Assembly (NCBI GenBank): GCA_964433065.1
Contig: CAYSPZ010000014.1
Span: forward strand, 1-30,141
Source of the DNA: RGIG3009 sp964433065
Lineage (GTDB): Bacteria; Bacillota; Clostridia; Oscillospirales; Acutalibacteraceae
Reading direction: 5' to 3'
DNA: 30,141 nucleotides
Shown here: piece by piece, positions 1 to 7,287 of the stretch
Numbering within the stretch: position 1 is the first letter of the stretch
Layout: each line of letters begins with the position of its first letter
Made by a program: the position numbers and the translations under genes
Notes under the pieces: generated by a model
The model's input: the letters and a program-made list of their open reading frames with translations, nothing else
Told to the model about the DNA's origin: nothing
Databases searched by the model: none

Positions 1-40
1 CATTCAATTCACAACATTTTTTACTTTTCAGACTTGACTT

Positions 41-2326
41 TTAATAGTTAGTCTTAACAAACAAATAAGACACGGCAGAGAAGATGCACAGTATGCCGAC
101 GACGGCTTCCAGCAGATACAAAGCCGGATAGAACAACCCTTGTGTCAATGCCAACAGCCCGATCGCCAACAAACAGATCGACGTAAATACCGTTTGCAAA
201 ACCGTATATACACGGGTCAGATTCTTTAAACGATTGCACAACGACAACGCAAAGATCAACCCCGTCTTACGACCGTCCGAGATCACCGACGCGGTCTCCC
301 CTTCGCTGACACCGTCTACCAGACCTTCATACGATCTGCCCGCAGGTGCGTTCAACAGTTCGACGTAAAAACTGTCCAGATCAAATATCGAGGCGATCAT
401 CGGTTCGGTGATATTCTGATCACACGTGCGTACCAGCAAGGTAACACGATGCTTGGTCAAAGCCGCTAACCGTTCTTTGATTGCAGGATCGGCAACATAG
501 CTCACCACGAACATAGCGGACAGTTCACCCGCGATGGAGAGGTATACCAATTGTCGTCCGTTTTTCGCATAACGGTCTTCGTAATCCTTAGACGGGATAT
601 CGATGCCGTGGTTGTCAAGCAATTTACGATTACCGATCAGCACACGGCGACCGCTCACCCAACCGGACAGACCCATATCCTGTTCGTACACCAATGTATC
701 GACGTCGCGTAACATATCCACCTTGTTTTGGATCATACGACGGAACACGTGGGAAAGCGGACCGCCCGCACGCACCGATACCGACGCGGCATCTAAGATG
801 GCATCGTCGATACGCGTACCCGAAAAGGTCTTAATTCCGTGAAGCAGTACACTGTGATCGGGGAAAAGGTCAGTTGCATCAATCGCCAACGCGTGTACCG
901 CTCCGTACGTATCCACCGCTTGGTAACCGGCAAGAACCGTTCCGAGTTTTTCGGCTTTTCTCGCGGCGGTCGCCATCGAAAGCTGTAACGCAAACAGATG
1001 GACGGACGGTGTAATAATTGCCGTCAACGCAGTAAACAGTGTGATGGTCATCAACCAGGAATTCAATCCGTTGAGTGCAAAATACACCAGCGAAACGACC
1101 AGTGAAACACCATACATCACCGGAAAATACCATTTGGTAAATTCACAAGCCAACTGTGAATCGGTTGCCGTTTTCAAATAGGAATCCACCCGTTTGGTTT
1201 GGCGGTAGAATGCCACGCGGGGTTCACCGAGTGCCAAGGCGGGACGGCCGATCTCTTCTGCGAGCATCGGATCTTCGATCCGTTTATAGACGGTTTTTTC
1301 ACGATCTTCCGACAATACGAAACCGATGTTACGGTGTTGCCGTATCAATTCACTGCGTTTGGCGAGTAAAGTCAAAACGATCGACAAACCGGTAATCGCC
1401 GTCAAGATGGGGATGGTTCCCTCGCCGACACCCGTGGTGTTCAACAGTTGCAGAACGGTGTTCACGACCGTCATAACCGTGGCAAGTGAAACACCCGTTA
1501 CAGGCGAAGCGTTACCGGAAAACAGGTCGGCAAATCCACCTTTGATAACGGGAAAATTGACCGCTGCCAACGTTACGAACAAACACAAATGGATAATAAC
1601 GAAAGTGGAAGGACTGAAGGTGAGTGACGGTGAGAAGAAGGAGAATAATGTCAATAACATTAAAATCCCTTCCAGAACCACCGACAAAAACACGACCGCC
1701 GCACTGTTACGCAATGCCGTATTCAGGCGGCGAACGATGGTATCGGGAGTTTCGGTCTCCTCGACAACCGGTACCGTTTCCTCAGTGGTAAGCGGTGTTT
1801 CGGGATACACAACTTCACCGCGCGGTGCATCGGTATCCTCCGCTTGTTCTTCCTGTATATGCAACTCACGTTTTTGCGAAAAATCTTCGATCTTTTCGCG
1901 ACGAACTTTGCGCAACCGCTCTTCACCGCTTGAAATTTCCGGAACTTTCTTTTCCTCTTGTTCAAACCCTTCGAGCAACATTTGTTCATCGTCTTCTTCG
2001 ATTTCTTCTTCGGAAGAAGCGTTAATACTCGGAATCGGCTTGGTAGGACTGTCGGTATAGATCTCGCAAGTATCCTCCATATTGGGTGCCGCTTCCCCGT
2101 CGATCAAATCCTCTTCGGGTTTCAACGCATCGACCGGATCGGAAACGGATGGCATTTTCTCCTTTTCCGTGTGACGACGGAACCAACTGCGTTTTTTGCG
2201 TTTCGGTTTTTGCGGTTCATCCTGAATAAGCGACGGAAATTCGGTTGTGACCTCCCGTGTGCTATCCGCTACCTTCGTCAGATCGGCAGGCATTGTAACC
2301 GTATTTTCCATATCATCCATTTTCAT
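41..2326 (-). CDS. Degenerate P-type ATPase-like membrane protein (catalytic motifs lost)
   Basis: A 761-residue protein. Residues 1-200 are a charged, low-complexity, presumably cytosolic region with acidic runs near 105-125 and a basic patch (PKRKKRSWFRRH) at 41-52. About six hydrophobic segments follow at 208-232, 238-260, 276-296, 303-322, 400-420 and 424-452, and two more close the protein at 706-728 and 731-757. Between them lies a soluble part that matches a P1-type ATPase P/N domain in order: AIDATDLF at 481-488 where DKTGTLT is expected, GGPLS at 521-525 for the HP motif, VLIGNRKLL at 562-570 for the nucleotide-site GN motif, and RTCDQN at 633-638 for TGDN. The GDGxND loop, a TGE actuator motif and the CPC metal site are not visible. 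The aspartate is kept but its motif is ruined, so ion pumping is unlikely (inference). It follows rlmB by 17 bases with a GGAGG site and is probably co-transcribed. Its role is unknown. Confidence 0.8.
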   Translation of the reverse strand: MKMDDMENTVTMPADLTKVADSTREVTTEFPSLIQDEPQKPKRKKRSWFRRHTEKEKMPSVSDPVDALKPEEDLIDGEAAPNMEDTCEIYTDSPTKPIPSINASSEEEIEEDDEQMLLEGFEQEEKKVPEISSGEERLRKVRREKIEDFSQKRELHIQEEQAEDTDAPRGEVVYPETPLTTEETVPVVEETETPDTIVRRLNTALRNSAAVVFLSVVLEGILMLLTLFSFFSPSLTFSPSTFVIIHLCLFVTLAAVNFPVIKGGFADLFSGNASPVTGVSLATVMTVVNTVLQLLNTTGVGEGTIPILTAITGLSIVLTLLAKRSELIRQHRNIGFVLSEDREKTVYKRIEDPMLAEEIGRPALALGEPRVAFYRQTKRVDSYLKTATDSQLACEFTKWYFPVMYGVSLVVSLVYFALNGLNSWLMTITLFTALTAIITPSVHLFALQLSMATAARKAEKLGTVLAGYQAVDTYGAVHALAIDATDLFPDHSVLLHGIKTFSGTRIDDAILDAASVSVRAGGPLSHVFRRMIQNKVDMLRDVDTLVYEQDMGLSGWVSGRRVLIGNRKLLDNHGIDIPSKDYEDRYAKNGRQLVYLSIAGELSAMFVVSYVADPAIKERLAALTKHRVTLLVRTCDQNITEPMIASIFDLDSFYVELLNAPAGRSYEGLVDGVSEGETASVISDGRKTGLIFALSLCNRLKNLTRVYTVLQTVFTSICLLAIGLLALTQGLFYPALYLLEAVVGILCIFSAVSYLFVKTNY

Positions 2327-2343
2327 ATTCCCAGCCTCCCGTT

Positions 2344-3108
2344 TTATGATTTCGAACCGAGTCCCAAACGCTGTCGTGCCACTTCATACGACAAAATGCC
2401 ACAAGCAACCGAAGCGTTTAAGGAATTGATGTTTCCGCGCATGGGCAATGACAAAACAAAATCGCATTGTTCCCGTACCAGACGGCTCATACCGTGGCCT
2501 TCTGAACCGACGACCAACACAACACCGCCGGAAAGGTCGGTTTGACACCACGTCTCGCCATCCATATCCAAACCGTACACCCATAACCCTCTTTTTTTGA
2601 GTTGCTTGAGTGTTTCGGTCAAGTTTGCAACACGTACTACCGGCACGTATTCCACCGCGCCTGCCGAGGTTTTATAAACGGTAGAGGTCAACCCCACCGA
2701 ATGACGTTTCGGAATAATGACGCCGTGGCAACCTGCCGCTTCCGCCGTTCTTAAAATGGCACCCAAATTGTGCGCATCTTCCAATTCGTCGCACACGATG
2801 ATAAACGGCGCTTCGTCTTTTTTGGATGCGTTTTCAAACACATCCTCCAAGGTACTGTATTCTTTACAGGCGGCGAATGCCACAACACCTTGATGATTCG
2901 GACCACATTTGGCGGTCAGTTTACGGACATCCACTTCTTTGATCGGAATATCGGCTTGTTTGCATTTTGCCAGTATCGGACCGATACTGCCGGTGCGGTC
3001 ACCGGAAGCGACCCATACACTATCCAACGCGCGGCCGACACGCAACGCTTCCATTACCGCGTTGCGACCGACGATCATATCCTGTTGTTCGTTGTTGGTC
3101 GTCTGCAT
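2344..3108 (-). CDS. rlmB: 23S rRNA (guanosine-2'-O-)-methyltransferase RlmB
   Basis: A SpoU/TrmH-family methyltransferase of 254 residues, the usual length for RlmB, which methylates the ribose of G2251 in the peptidyl-transferase loop of 23S rRNA using S-adenosylmethionine. An N-terminal substrate-binding domain (from IVGRNAVMEAL, residues 12-22, to about 85) precedes the SPOUT trefoil-knot domain. All three family motifs are present: NLGAILRTAEAAG at 114-126, VVGSEGHGM at 199-207 and LPMRGNINSLNASVA at 221-235. The start ATG has GTGAGG about 8 bases upstream. It appears to be the first gene of a two-gene unit with the P-type ATPase-like gene and has its own extended -10 promoter. The related family members TrmH and TsnR are possible, but the N-terminal domain favours RlmB. 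Confidence 0.92.
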   Translation of the reverse strand: MQTTNNEQQDMIVGRNAVMEALRVGRALDSVWVASGDRTGSIGPILAKCKQADIPIKEVDVRKLTAKCGPNHQGVVAFAACKEYSTLEDVFENASKKDEAPFIIVCDELEDAHNLGAILRTAEAAGCHGVIIPKRHSVGLTSTVYKTSAGAVEYVPVVRVANLTETLKQLKKRGLWVYGLDMDGETWCQTDLSGGVVLVVGSEGHGMSRLVREQCDFVLSLPMRGNINSLNASVACGILSYEVARQRLGLGSKS

Positions 3109-3130
3109 TTAAAAAACCTCACAATACTCC

Positions 3131-3150
3131 TATATTACTGTAGTATAACA
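3131..3150 (-). promoter_or_regulatory. Extended -10 promoter of rlmB overlapping a 17-bp dyad
   Basis: On the minus strand TGTTATACT (3150-3142) matches an extended -10 element; the -35 region (TTCCTT) is poor. The imperfect dyad TATACTACAGTAATATA (3147-3131) covers the -10 and the likely start site, and could be an operator. Just upstream is a perfect 16-base palindrome (3153-3168, CCTTTTTTAAAAAAGG). Confidence 0.45.
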
Positions 3151-3192
3151 TACCTTTTTTAAAAAAGGAAGACCTGTTTACAGAAATATTTA

Positions 3193-3226
3193 ACAAAAAG
3201 TACAGGCGCAATGTGTGTTGCGCCTG
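3193..3226 (-). terminator. Rho-independent terminator after sipL
   Basis: Read on the minus strand: a 9-bp stem CAGGCGCAA / TTGCGCCTG (3226-3218 with 3211-3203), a 6-base loop, then TACTTTTTGTT. It sits 10 bases past the sipL stop. Confidence 0.88.
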
Positions 3227-3235
3227 CGTTCGTAC

Positions 3236-4765
3236 CTATACAGTTGTAAAGATCAATGCGGTGTCCGTCGAGAGGGTATCACAAAACAGGTTGTTTTCCC
3301 GACACAATTTTTCCACCGCAATGTGTTGTGATTTGGCAATATCCCAAAGTGACTCTCCCGCACCGGCGAAATACACTTTCAACGGACACATCGCTTCGCC
3401 ATCCTCGTTCGCAAACGGTCTTCGCTCATCTAAGGATAAGTTGCTGATAGCACGGCATTGTGCTTGTGAAATGCGCTTACGATTCACCGCTACCGTCAAA
3501 CGTACATCAACGCGGTTCCCCGAAAGAGCGGCGGTACAATCCCACACGGCAACGGTCGTTTTCTCCTGAACATCACCGTCACCGAGCGGCAAAACGAAAT
3601 CGGCTTGACGTTCATAATACGCATAACAGTCTTGTGCATCCCTCGTCAGCATACAGAGAGTCGTGCACACTTCCGTTCCCCCGTTTCCCCCTTCTCGGTC
3701 GGCAACCGACAACACGTCACACCAACAATCTTCCACGCTGCAAATACCCCCATTGGGAAGTTCTACCGTAAGCGGGATAGTGGTTACGTCGCTTGAAAAT
3801 CCGTGTACGGTCACAGGTGTCAGGTGTTCGTATTCGGTTTCGATCGGATAGGCGGTATGATAGGCATCGGTCAGGACACAGGCGATCTCGGTTCGGTAAC
3901 CCTGCATACTGAGTTTCAGTTTTGCCGCCACCGATAACAGGGTGTTTTCGCCGACGGGGTTCTGGGTCAAATGCGTTTCGCAGAATAAAACGACTGCTTC
4001 GCACGCAACGGTGGTGTCTTCGGTCAATCCTTCGGCGTCCAACAGTTGACTGAACGGTATACGATTTTGAGAACAGATCAGCGAACCGTTTTGACGGTCG
4101 GCGACGAGAATACTTTTCAACAGAAGTTCACCTTTGACGACGGCTTTTCCGGTAAGGCATTTACATTCGGTAACGGTAGGAATCATTTCGGTACGTAAGA
4201 CCGAGTCGGCGGACTGATTGTTTTGCAGTTCCACCACTTCGTTGACGGTAAAGGCCTTTTCACCGTAAACGCACGGGACGGAATAGGTGATGGTATCCTG
4301 TTTTGAAACCAATTGATCGTCTGTTACCGTTTCCAACACGGTGCATACGGTTTCGGTTGATTGCATCAGGATAACCTGAAACGCGCCGTGCACCTCTACC
4401 CTTCTCGGACCGGTGGGTCGACAATTCACGTAGTTCACCTTAACCGATAAATCGATCCGATTATCCAGCGCAGGTGCTTTCAACGTGAAGTTGGCGGAAA
4501 ACGGTTGTGAGGTTTCGTACGAATGAATACATTTTCGTTCTTCGTCCAGGTACAGCAGTTGCAACAAGGTCATACCGTCTGCCGTAACGCGGTCACCGCT
4601 GATCTGATGCGATTGCACGGTCGGTTTTACGATACATTTTAAGACGGCGGTAATATCGGGTAAATAGTCGGGCAAAATGAAATCACAATCGATGGCTCTT
4701 TCATCAAATTCTTCCGGAAGTGTTTGTACGGTTCGTATTTCTTTTTGTTCGGTATGAAGTTCCAT
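3236..4765 (-). CDS. sipL: SipL-like spore morphogenesis protein (DUF3794/SPOCS repeats plus LysM)
   Basis: A 509-residue protein. Most of it consists of beta-rich DUF3794/SPOCS modules, recognisable by features such as the FILPDYLPDI segment near residues 30-39. A LysM-like domain occupies the last 50 residues (YFAGAGESLWDIAKSQHI, then LCRENNL). This layout and length match SipL of Clostridioides difficile, which binds SpoIVA through LysM and is needed for coat assembly around the forespore. The start ATG has a GGGAG site. A sigma-E-like promoter lies upstream and a strong terminator downstream, so it is probably monocistronic and made in the mother cell. spoVM, encoding another SpoIVA partner, is the adjacent upstream gene. 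Other DUF3794-LysM proteins exist in Clostridia, so strict SipL orthology is likely but not proven. Confidence 0.82.
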   Translation of the reverse strand: MELHTEQKEIRTVQTLPEEFDERAIDCDFILPDYLPDITAVLKCIVKPTVQSHQISGDRVTADGMTLLQLLYLDEERKCIHSYETSQPFSANFTLKAPALDNRIDLSVKVNYVNCRPTGPRRVEVHGAFQVILMQSTETVCTVLETVTDDQLVSKQDTITYSVPCVYGEKAFTVNEVVELQNNQSADSVLRTEMIPTVTECKCLTGKAVVKGELLLKSILVADRQNGSLICSQNRIPFSQLLDAEGLTEDTTVACEAVVLFCETHLTQNPVGENTLLSVAAKLKLSMQGYRTEIACVLTDAYHTAYPIETEYEHLTPVTVHGFSSDVTTIPLTVELPNGGICSVEDCWCDVLSVADREGGNGGTEVCTTLCMLTRDAQDCYAYYERQADFVLPLGDGDVQEKTTVAVWDCTAALSGNRVDVRLTVAVNRKRISQAQCRAISNLSLDERRPFANEDGEAMCPLKVYFAGAGESLWDIAKSQHIAVEKLCRENNLFCDTLSTDTALIFTTV

Positions 4766-4798
4766 ATATTTCTCTCCCTTTTACGGCTTCGTTACTTC

Positions 4799-4827
4799 AC
4801 TATATTCCGAACAGGGGACAAATATTC
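4799..4827 (-). promoter_or_regulatory. Sigma-E-like promoter of sipL
   Basis: On the minus strand GAATATT (4827-4821) fits the -35 consensus KMATATT fully. Exactly 14 bases later AATATAGT (4806-4799) matches the -10 consensus CATAYAMT at 6 of 8 positions. The start codon lies 33 bases downstream of the -10. The consensus is from known Bacillus and Clostridium sigma-E promoters; use of this site is inferred. Confidence 0.6.
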
Positions 4828-4829
4828 CT

Positions 4830-4870
4830 ATAAAACAAGCGTACCGCTAAGAGCAGTACGCTTGTTTTAT
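4830..4870 (-). terminator. Terminator hairpin between spoVM and sipL
   Basis: A perfect 15-bp stem (4830-4844 with 4856-4870; core AAACAAGCGTAC) with an 11-base loop. The stem ends in GTTTTAT on the minus strand. It begins 5 bases after the spoVM stop. Because of the A/T flanks it could work in both directions. Confidence 0.8.
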
Positions 4871-4875
4871 GTATT

Positions 4876-4965
4876 TTATTCGATGGGTGTACTCTTTTTG
4901 ATTTTAAACCAACTGCGTAACACGGCTCCTAAAAATTTGGGACTTTTCCATACAATGATCTGCAT
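4876..4965 (-). CDS. spoVM: Stage V sporulation protein SpoVM (29 residues)
   Basis: A 29-codon gene, ATG to TAA, with an AAGGGGG ribosome site 7-8 bases upstream. The peptide begins MQIIVWKSPKFLGAVLRSWF and ends in a basic, polar tail. Compared with Bacillus subtilis SpoVM (26 residues, starting MKFYTIKLPKFLGGIVRAML), K7, P9, K10, F11, L12 and G13 are identical in register; P9 is the residue known to matter for recognising curved membrane. In the known system SpoVM is an amphipathic helix that lies on the convex outer forespore membrane, anchors SpoIVA, and starts cortex and coat assembly. It follows a 49-residue membrane protein by 24 bases, precedes a terminator, and is next to sipL. It is short enough for gene callers to miss. 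Confidence 0.9.
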   Translation of the reverse strand: MQIIVWKSPKFLGAVLRSWFKIKKSTPIE

Positions 4966-4989
4966 ATCGATTCCCCCTTATATTGGTGC

Positions 4990-5139
4990 TTACCCACACC
5001 GCAGTAAACTGATACCGATGAGGATAAGTGCGATGACCGCCAAGATCAAAATCAACCGAAGCGGGCAGATCAAAGCAATCAACGCACCCGCGCCGAATGC
5101 CGCGTAATAACAACCGACATCCCGATGTCTTCTGCTCAT
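4990..5139 (-). CDS. Small hydrophobic membrane protein, 49 residues
   Basis: A short protein with a basic, cytosolic-looking start (MSRRHRDVG), then a glycine/alanine-rich hydrophobic stretch, a CPLR break near residue 28, and a second hydrophobic run (LILILAVIALILIGISLL) to near the end. It could form one long or two short membrane segments. The start chosen is the ATG at 5139, preceded by AAAGAGGGAAAGAGA; a longer in-frame extension upstream would run through the msmK terminator and is not credible. Similar tiny CP-containing membrane proteins are common in Clostridia but have no known function. It sits 24 bases before spoVM and is probably co-transcribed with it, so a sporulation role is possible (inference). 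Confidence 0.7.
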   Translation of the reverse strand: MSRRHRDVGCYYAAFGAGALIALICPLRLILILAVIALILIGISLLRCG

Positions 5140-5210
5140 TCTCTTTCCCTCTTTCGTGTTTGATCTTACGGCTACATTAACAACATATTCCGTTACCCGA
5201 AAAAGGTTCG

Positions 5211-5249
5211 TTATAAAAATTGCGCCGCGCAGAAATTTCTGCGCGGCGC
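5211..5249 (-). terminator. Rho-independent terminator after msmK
   Basis: A perfect GC-rich inverted repeat (5222-5249, 14 bp per arm, GCGCCGCGCAGAAA and its complement) followed on the minus strand by AATTTTTATAA. It starts 15 bases past the stop codon of the ABC ATPase gene. Confidence 0.92.
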
Positions 5250-5263
5250 TTGATGATACAAAA

Positions 5264-6406
5264 TCAGTTGCAGATGGTCTTTTCGGTTTCTTTGTCGAAA
5301 AGATGGATCTTCGCATTGTCGAGTACCATTTCCACTTCATCACCCGGACGAGCAGTAGAGGTGGGATCGACGCGAGCGGTCATATTGAAGCCTTCTACGT
5401 TGAAGTACAAGAAGGTTTCGGCACCCATCAACTCGGTCACTTCGATGTTCGCTTTGATCTTGCAATCTTTCAGCGTTTCCATGAAGCGTGCTTCGTCGTG
5501 TACGTCTTCGGGACGGATACCCATAATGACTTCCTTTTCCACGTAGGGATCCAACACACCTTTGGCGTTCTTGGATTCCGGCAACGGAATGCGATACTTC
5601 TTGCCTTTTCTGGTTTTGGTATCTTCGGTACCGAATTCCACGTAGAGCGTATCGTTCTCTTTGAGTAACACGGCATCGATGAAGTTCATTTGGGGGCTAC
5701 CGATAAAGCCGGCAACAAACATATTACCGGGTTTGGTATACAGGGTGTTCGGGGTATCGACTTGTTGGATCAAGCCGTCTTTCATAACCACGATACGGTC
5801 ACCCATCGTCATAGCCTCGGTCTGGTCGTGGGTAACGTAAATGAAGGTGGTACCGAGTTTTTGGTGAAGTTTGGAGATCTCCGTTCTCATCTGGGCACGA
5901 AGTTTCGCGTCCAAGTTGGACAACGGTTCGTCGAGCAAGAAGACTTTGGGTTCACGCACGATGGCACGACCGAGCGCAACACGCTGACGCTGACCACCGG
6001 ACAATGCCTTCGGTTTACGATCGAGCAGGTGAGCGATATCCAAAATGCGAGCAGCCTCTTCTACGCGGCGTTTGATCTCGTCGCGGGGCGTTTTACGCAG
6101 TTTCAGACCGAATGCCATATTCTCAAACACGGTCATATGCGGATACAACGCGTAGTTCTGGAACACCATCGCGATGTCTCTGTCTTTCGGTGCAACGTCG
6201 TTGACCAGACGGTCGCCGATGTAGAGTTCACCGGAAGAGATCTCTTCCAAGCCGGCGATCATACGCAACGTGGTAGATTTACCGCAACCGGAAGGACCGA
6301 CCAAAATGATGAATTCCTGGTCTTTGATTTCAAGGTTAAAATCGGAAACGGCGATAACGCCGCCGGGATATTTTTTGTAAATCCCTTTTAAAGACAAACT
6401 TGCCAT
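5264..6406 (-). CDS. msmK: Sugar ABC transporter ATP-binding protein, MsmK/MsmX/UgpC family
   Basis: A 380-residue CUT1-type carbohydrate ABC ATPase that powers uptake of oligosaccharides or glycerol-3-phosphate through partner permeases. Walker A GPSGCGKST is at 37-45, the Q-loop in VFQNYALYPH at 81-90, the signature LSGGQRQR at 135-142, Walker B VFLLDEP at 155-161, the D-loop SNLDAKLR just after, and the switch histidine in YVTHDQTEA. A C-terminal TOBE-type regulatory domain follows from about residue 235. No permease or binding protein lies beside it. In Firmicutes such orphan ATPases (MsmX, MsmK) serve several transporters, which is the likely role here. GGAGG lies 8 bases before the ATG. 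It has its own AT-rich leader and a strong terminator. Confidence 0.92.
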   Translation of the reverse strand: MASLSLKGIYKKYPGGVIAVSDFNLEIKDQEFIILVGPSGCGKSTTLRMIAGLEEISSGELYIGDRLVNDVAPKDRDIAMVFQNYALYPHMTVFENMAFGLKLRKTPRDEIKRRVEEAARILDIAHLLDRKPKALSGGQRQRVALGRAIVREPKVFLLDEPLSNLDAKLRAQMRTEISKLHQKLGTTFIYVTHDQTEAMTMGDRIVVMKDGLIQQVDTPNTLYTKPGNMFVAGFIGSPQMNFIDAVLLKENDTLYVEFGTEDTKTRKGKKYRIPLPESKNAKGVLDPYVEKEVIMGIRPEDVHDEARFMETLKDCKIKANIEVTELMGAETFLYFNVEGFNMTARVDPTSTARPGDEVEMVLDNAKIHLFDKETEKTICN

Positions 6407-6496
6407 TTGAAGACCTCCATATTTTTAGCGGTGACCAAAACACATAACACCACTATAGTGCTCTTATTTTAACAAATTTTTATTCAAGATACTATT

Positions 6497-6505
6497 CTTA
6501 TAACA
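6497..6505 (-). promoter_or_regulatory. Candidate extended -10 promoter for msmK
   Basis: TGTTATAAG (6505-6497 on the minus strand) fits an extended -10 element; the -35 region is only AT-rich. The 10-mer GTATGTTATA is shared with the rlmB promoter. The predicted leader is about 85 bases and contains a 10-base palindrome CACTATAGTG (6451-6460). The rest of 6407-6546 shows nothing else I can name. Confidence 0.4.
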
Positions 6506-6546
6506 TACAAATTTTTAAAATTTATTTATCTAACTTGAACAAAAAA

Positions 6547-7266
6547 TTATAAACAAAAGGCTTTTTGTCGTTCTTCGTCGGAAAGAAAGCGACTTTCCCC
6601 TTCGCTTAACGTGTCGTCTAAAACCAACTGCCCGATGGAAACGCGTTTCAGCCATACGACACCTCGGTCGCGCGTGCCGAACATTCTTTTGATCTGGTGA
6701 TACTTACCTTCGGTAATACAGACCTCCGCCAACGATTCCCGTTCGGTACTCTCTATGATCGTTAAGATCGCGGGTCGACAGACCGTTCCGTCCGCTAACG
6801 TGATCCCGTCGGCGAACGCTTTCACGTCCGCCTCGTCGAGCAAACCGTCTACGCGTACCTGATAACGTTTGGGAACACCGCTTTTGGGTGACAGCATACG
6901 GTGAGCATAATCGCCGTCGTCTGTTAAGAGAACCAATCCAACCGTATCCTTGTCCAATCTGCCGGCAGGAAAAAGGCCCTTGCGTTGTTGCGAGGGCGGT
7001 AACAGATCCACCACCGTTTTTACGCGGGGATCACGGGATACGCACAAAATACCGGCAGGTTTATTCAACATTAAATACACATATTGACGATAGATAAAGG
7101 GTTTTCCGTCTACCACTATCTCGTCTTTTTCGGCATCCGCTTTCGTTGATGCGTCACGGCAAACGGTGCCGTTTAACAGGACGCGTCCCGCACGGATGAG
7201 CCGTACCGTTTCGCTACGACTCATCGTGCTTTGTGACGCCAATATTTTATCCAATCGTTGTATCAT
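6547..7266 (-). CDS. rRNA pseudouridine synthase, RsuA/RluB family
   Basis: A 239-residue enzyme with an N-terminal S4 RNA-binding domain (RLDKILASQ at 4-12, ending near 60) and a catalytic RsuA-type domain. The catalytic aspartate is D105 in AGRLDKDTVGLVLLT, and the C-terminal KYHQIKRMF and VVWLKRVSIG segments are typical. It converts a specific uridine in rRNA to pseudouridine. Length and the GLVLLTDDGD motif favour the RsuA branch (16S U516), but RluB- or RluE-like targets cannot be excluded. The start ATG has AAAGGATG upstream. It lies 21 bases after the DUF4830 gene, probably as the last gene of that group; no clear terminator follows, only a weak AT hairpin. Confidence 0.88.
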   Translation of the reverse strand: MIQRLDKILASQSTMSRSETVRLIRAGRVLLNGTVCRDASTKADAEKDEIVVDGKPFIYRQYVYLMLNKPAGILCVSRDPRVKTVVDLLPPSQQRKGLFPAGRLDKDTVGLVLLTDDGDYAHRMLSPKSGVPKRYQVRVDGLLDEADVKAFADGITLADGTVCRPAILTIIESTERESLAEVCITEGKYHQIKRMFGTRDRGVVWLKRVSIGQLVLDDTLSEGESRFLSDEERQKAFCL

Positions 7267-7287
7267 TTATAACATCCTTTGTTCGGA

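Noticed and set aside
1..40. A start codon or terminator at the left edge
   Set aside because: The 40 bases after the first gene show no hairpin. An ATG on the minus strand at 3-1 has no convincing ribosome site and no following sequence to judge.
1326..2060. A 244-codon open frame on the plus strand
   Set aside because: It is antisense to the charged N-terminal half of the P-type ATPase-like gene, is Ser/Thr/Arg-rich without any motif, and has no ribosome site.
2344..3108. rlmB and the 28.8 kb methyltransferase as a recent duplication
   Set aside because: The two proteins share only the family motifs and differ in the N-terminal domain, so they are old paralogues.
5690..6391. A 233-codon plus-strand frame opposite the ABC ATPase
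   Set aside because: It mirrors a well-conserved gene in the opposite strand and shows no recognisable domain.
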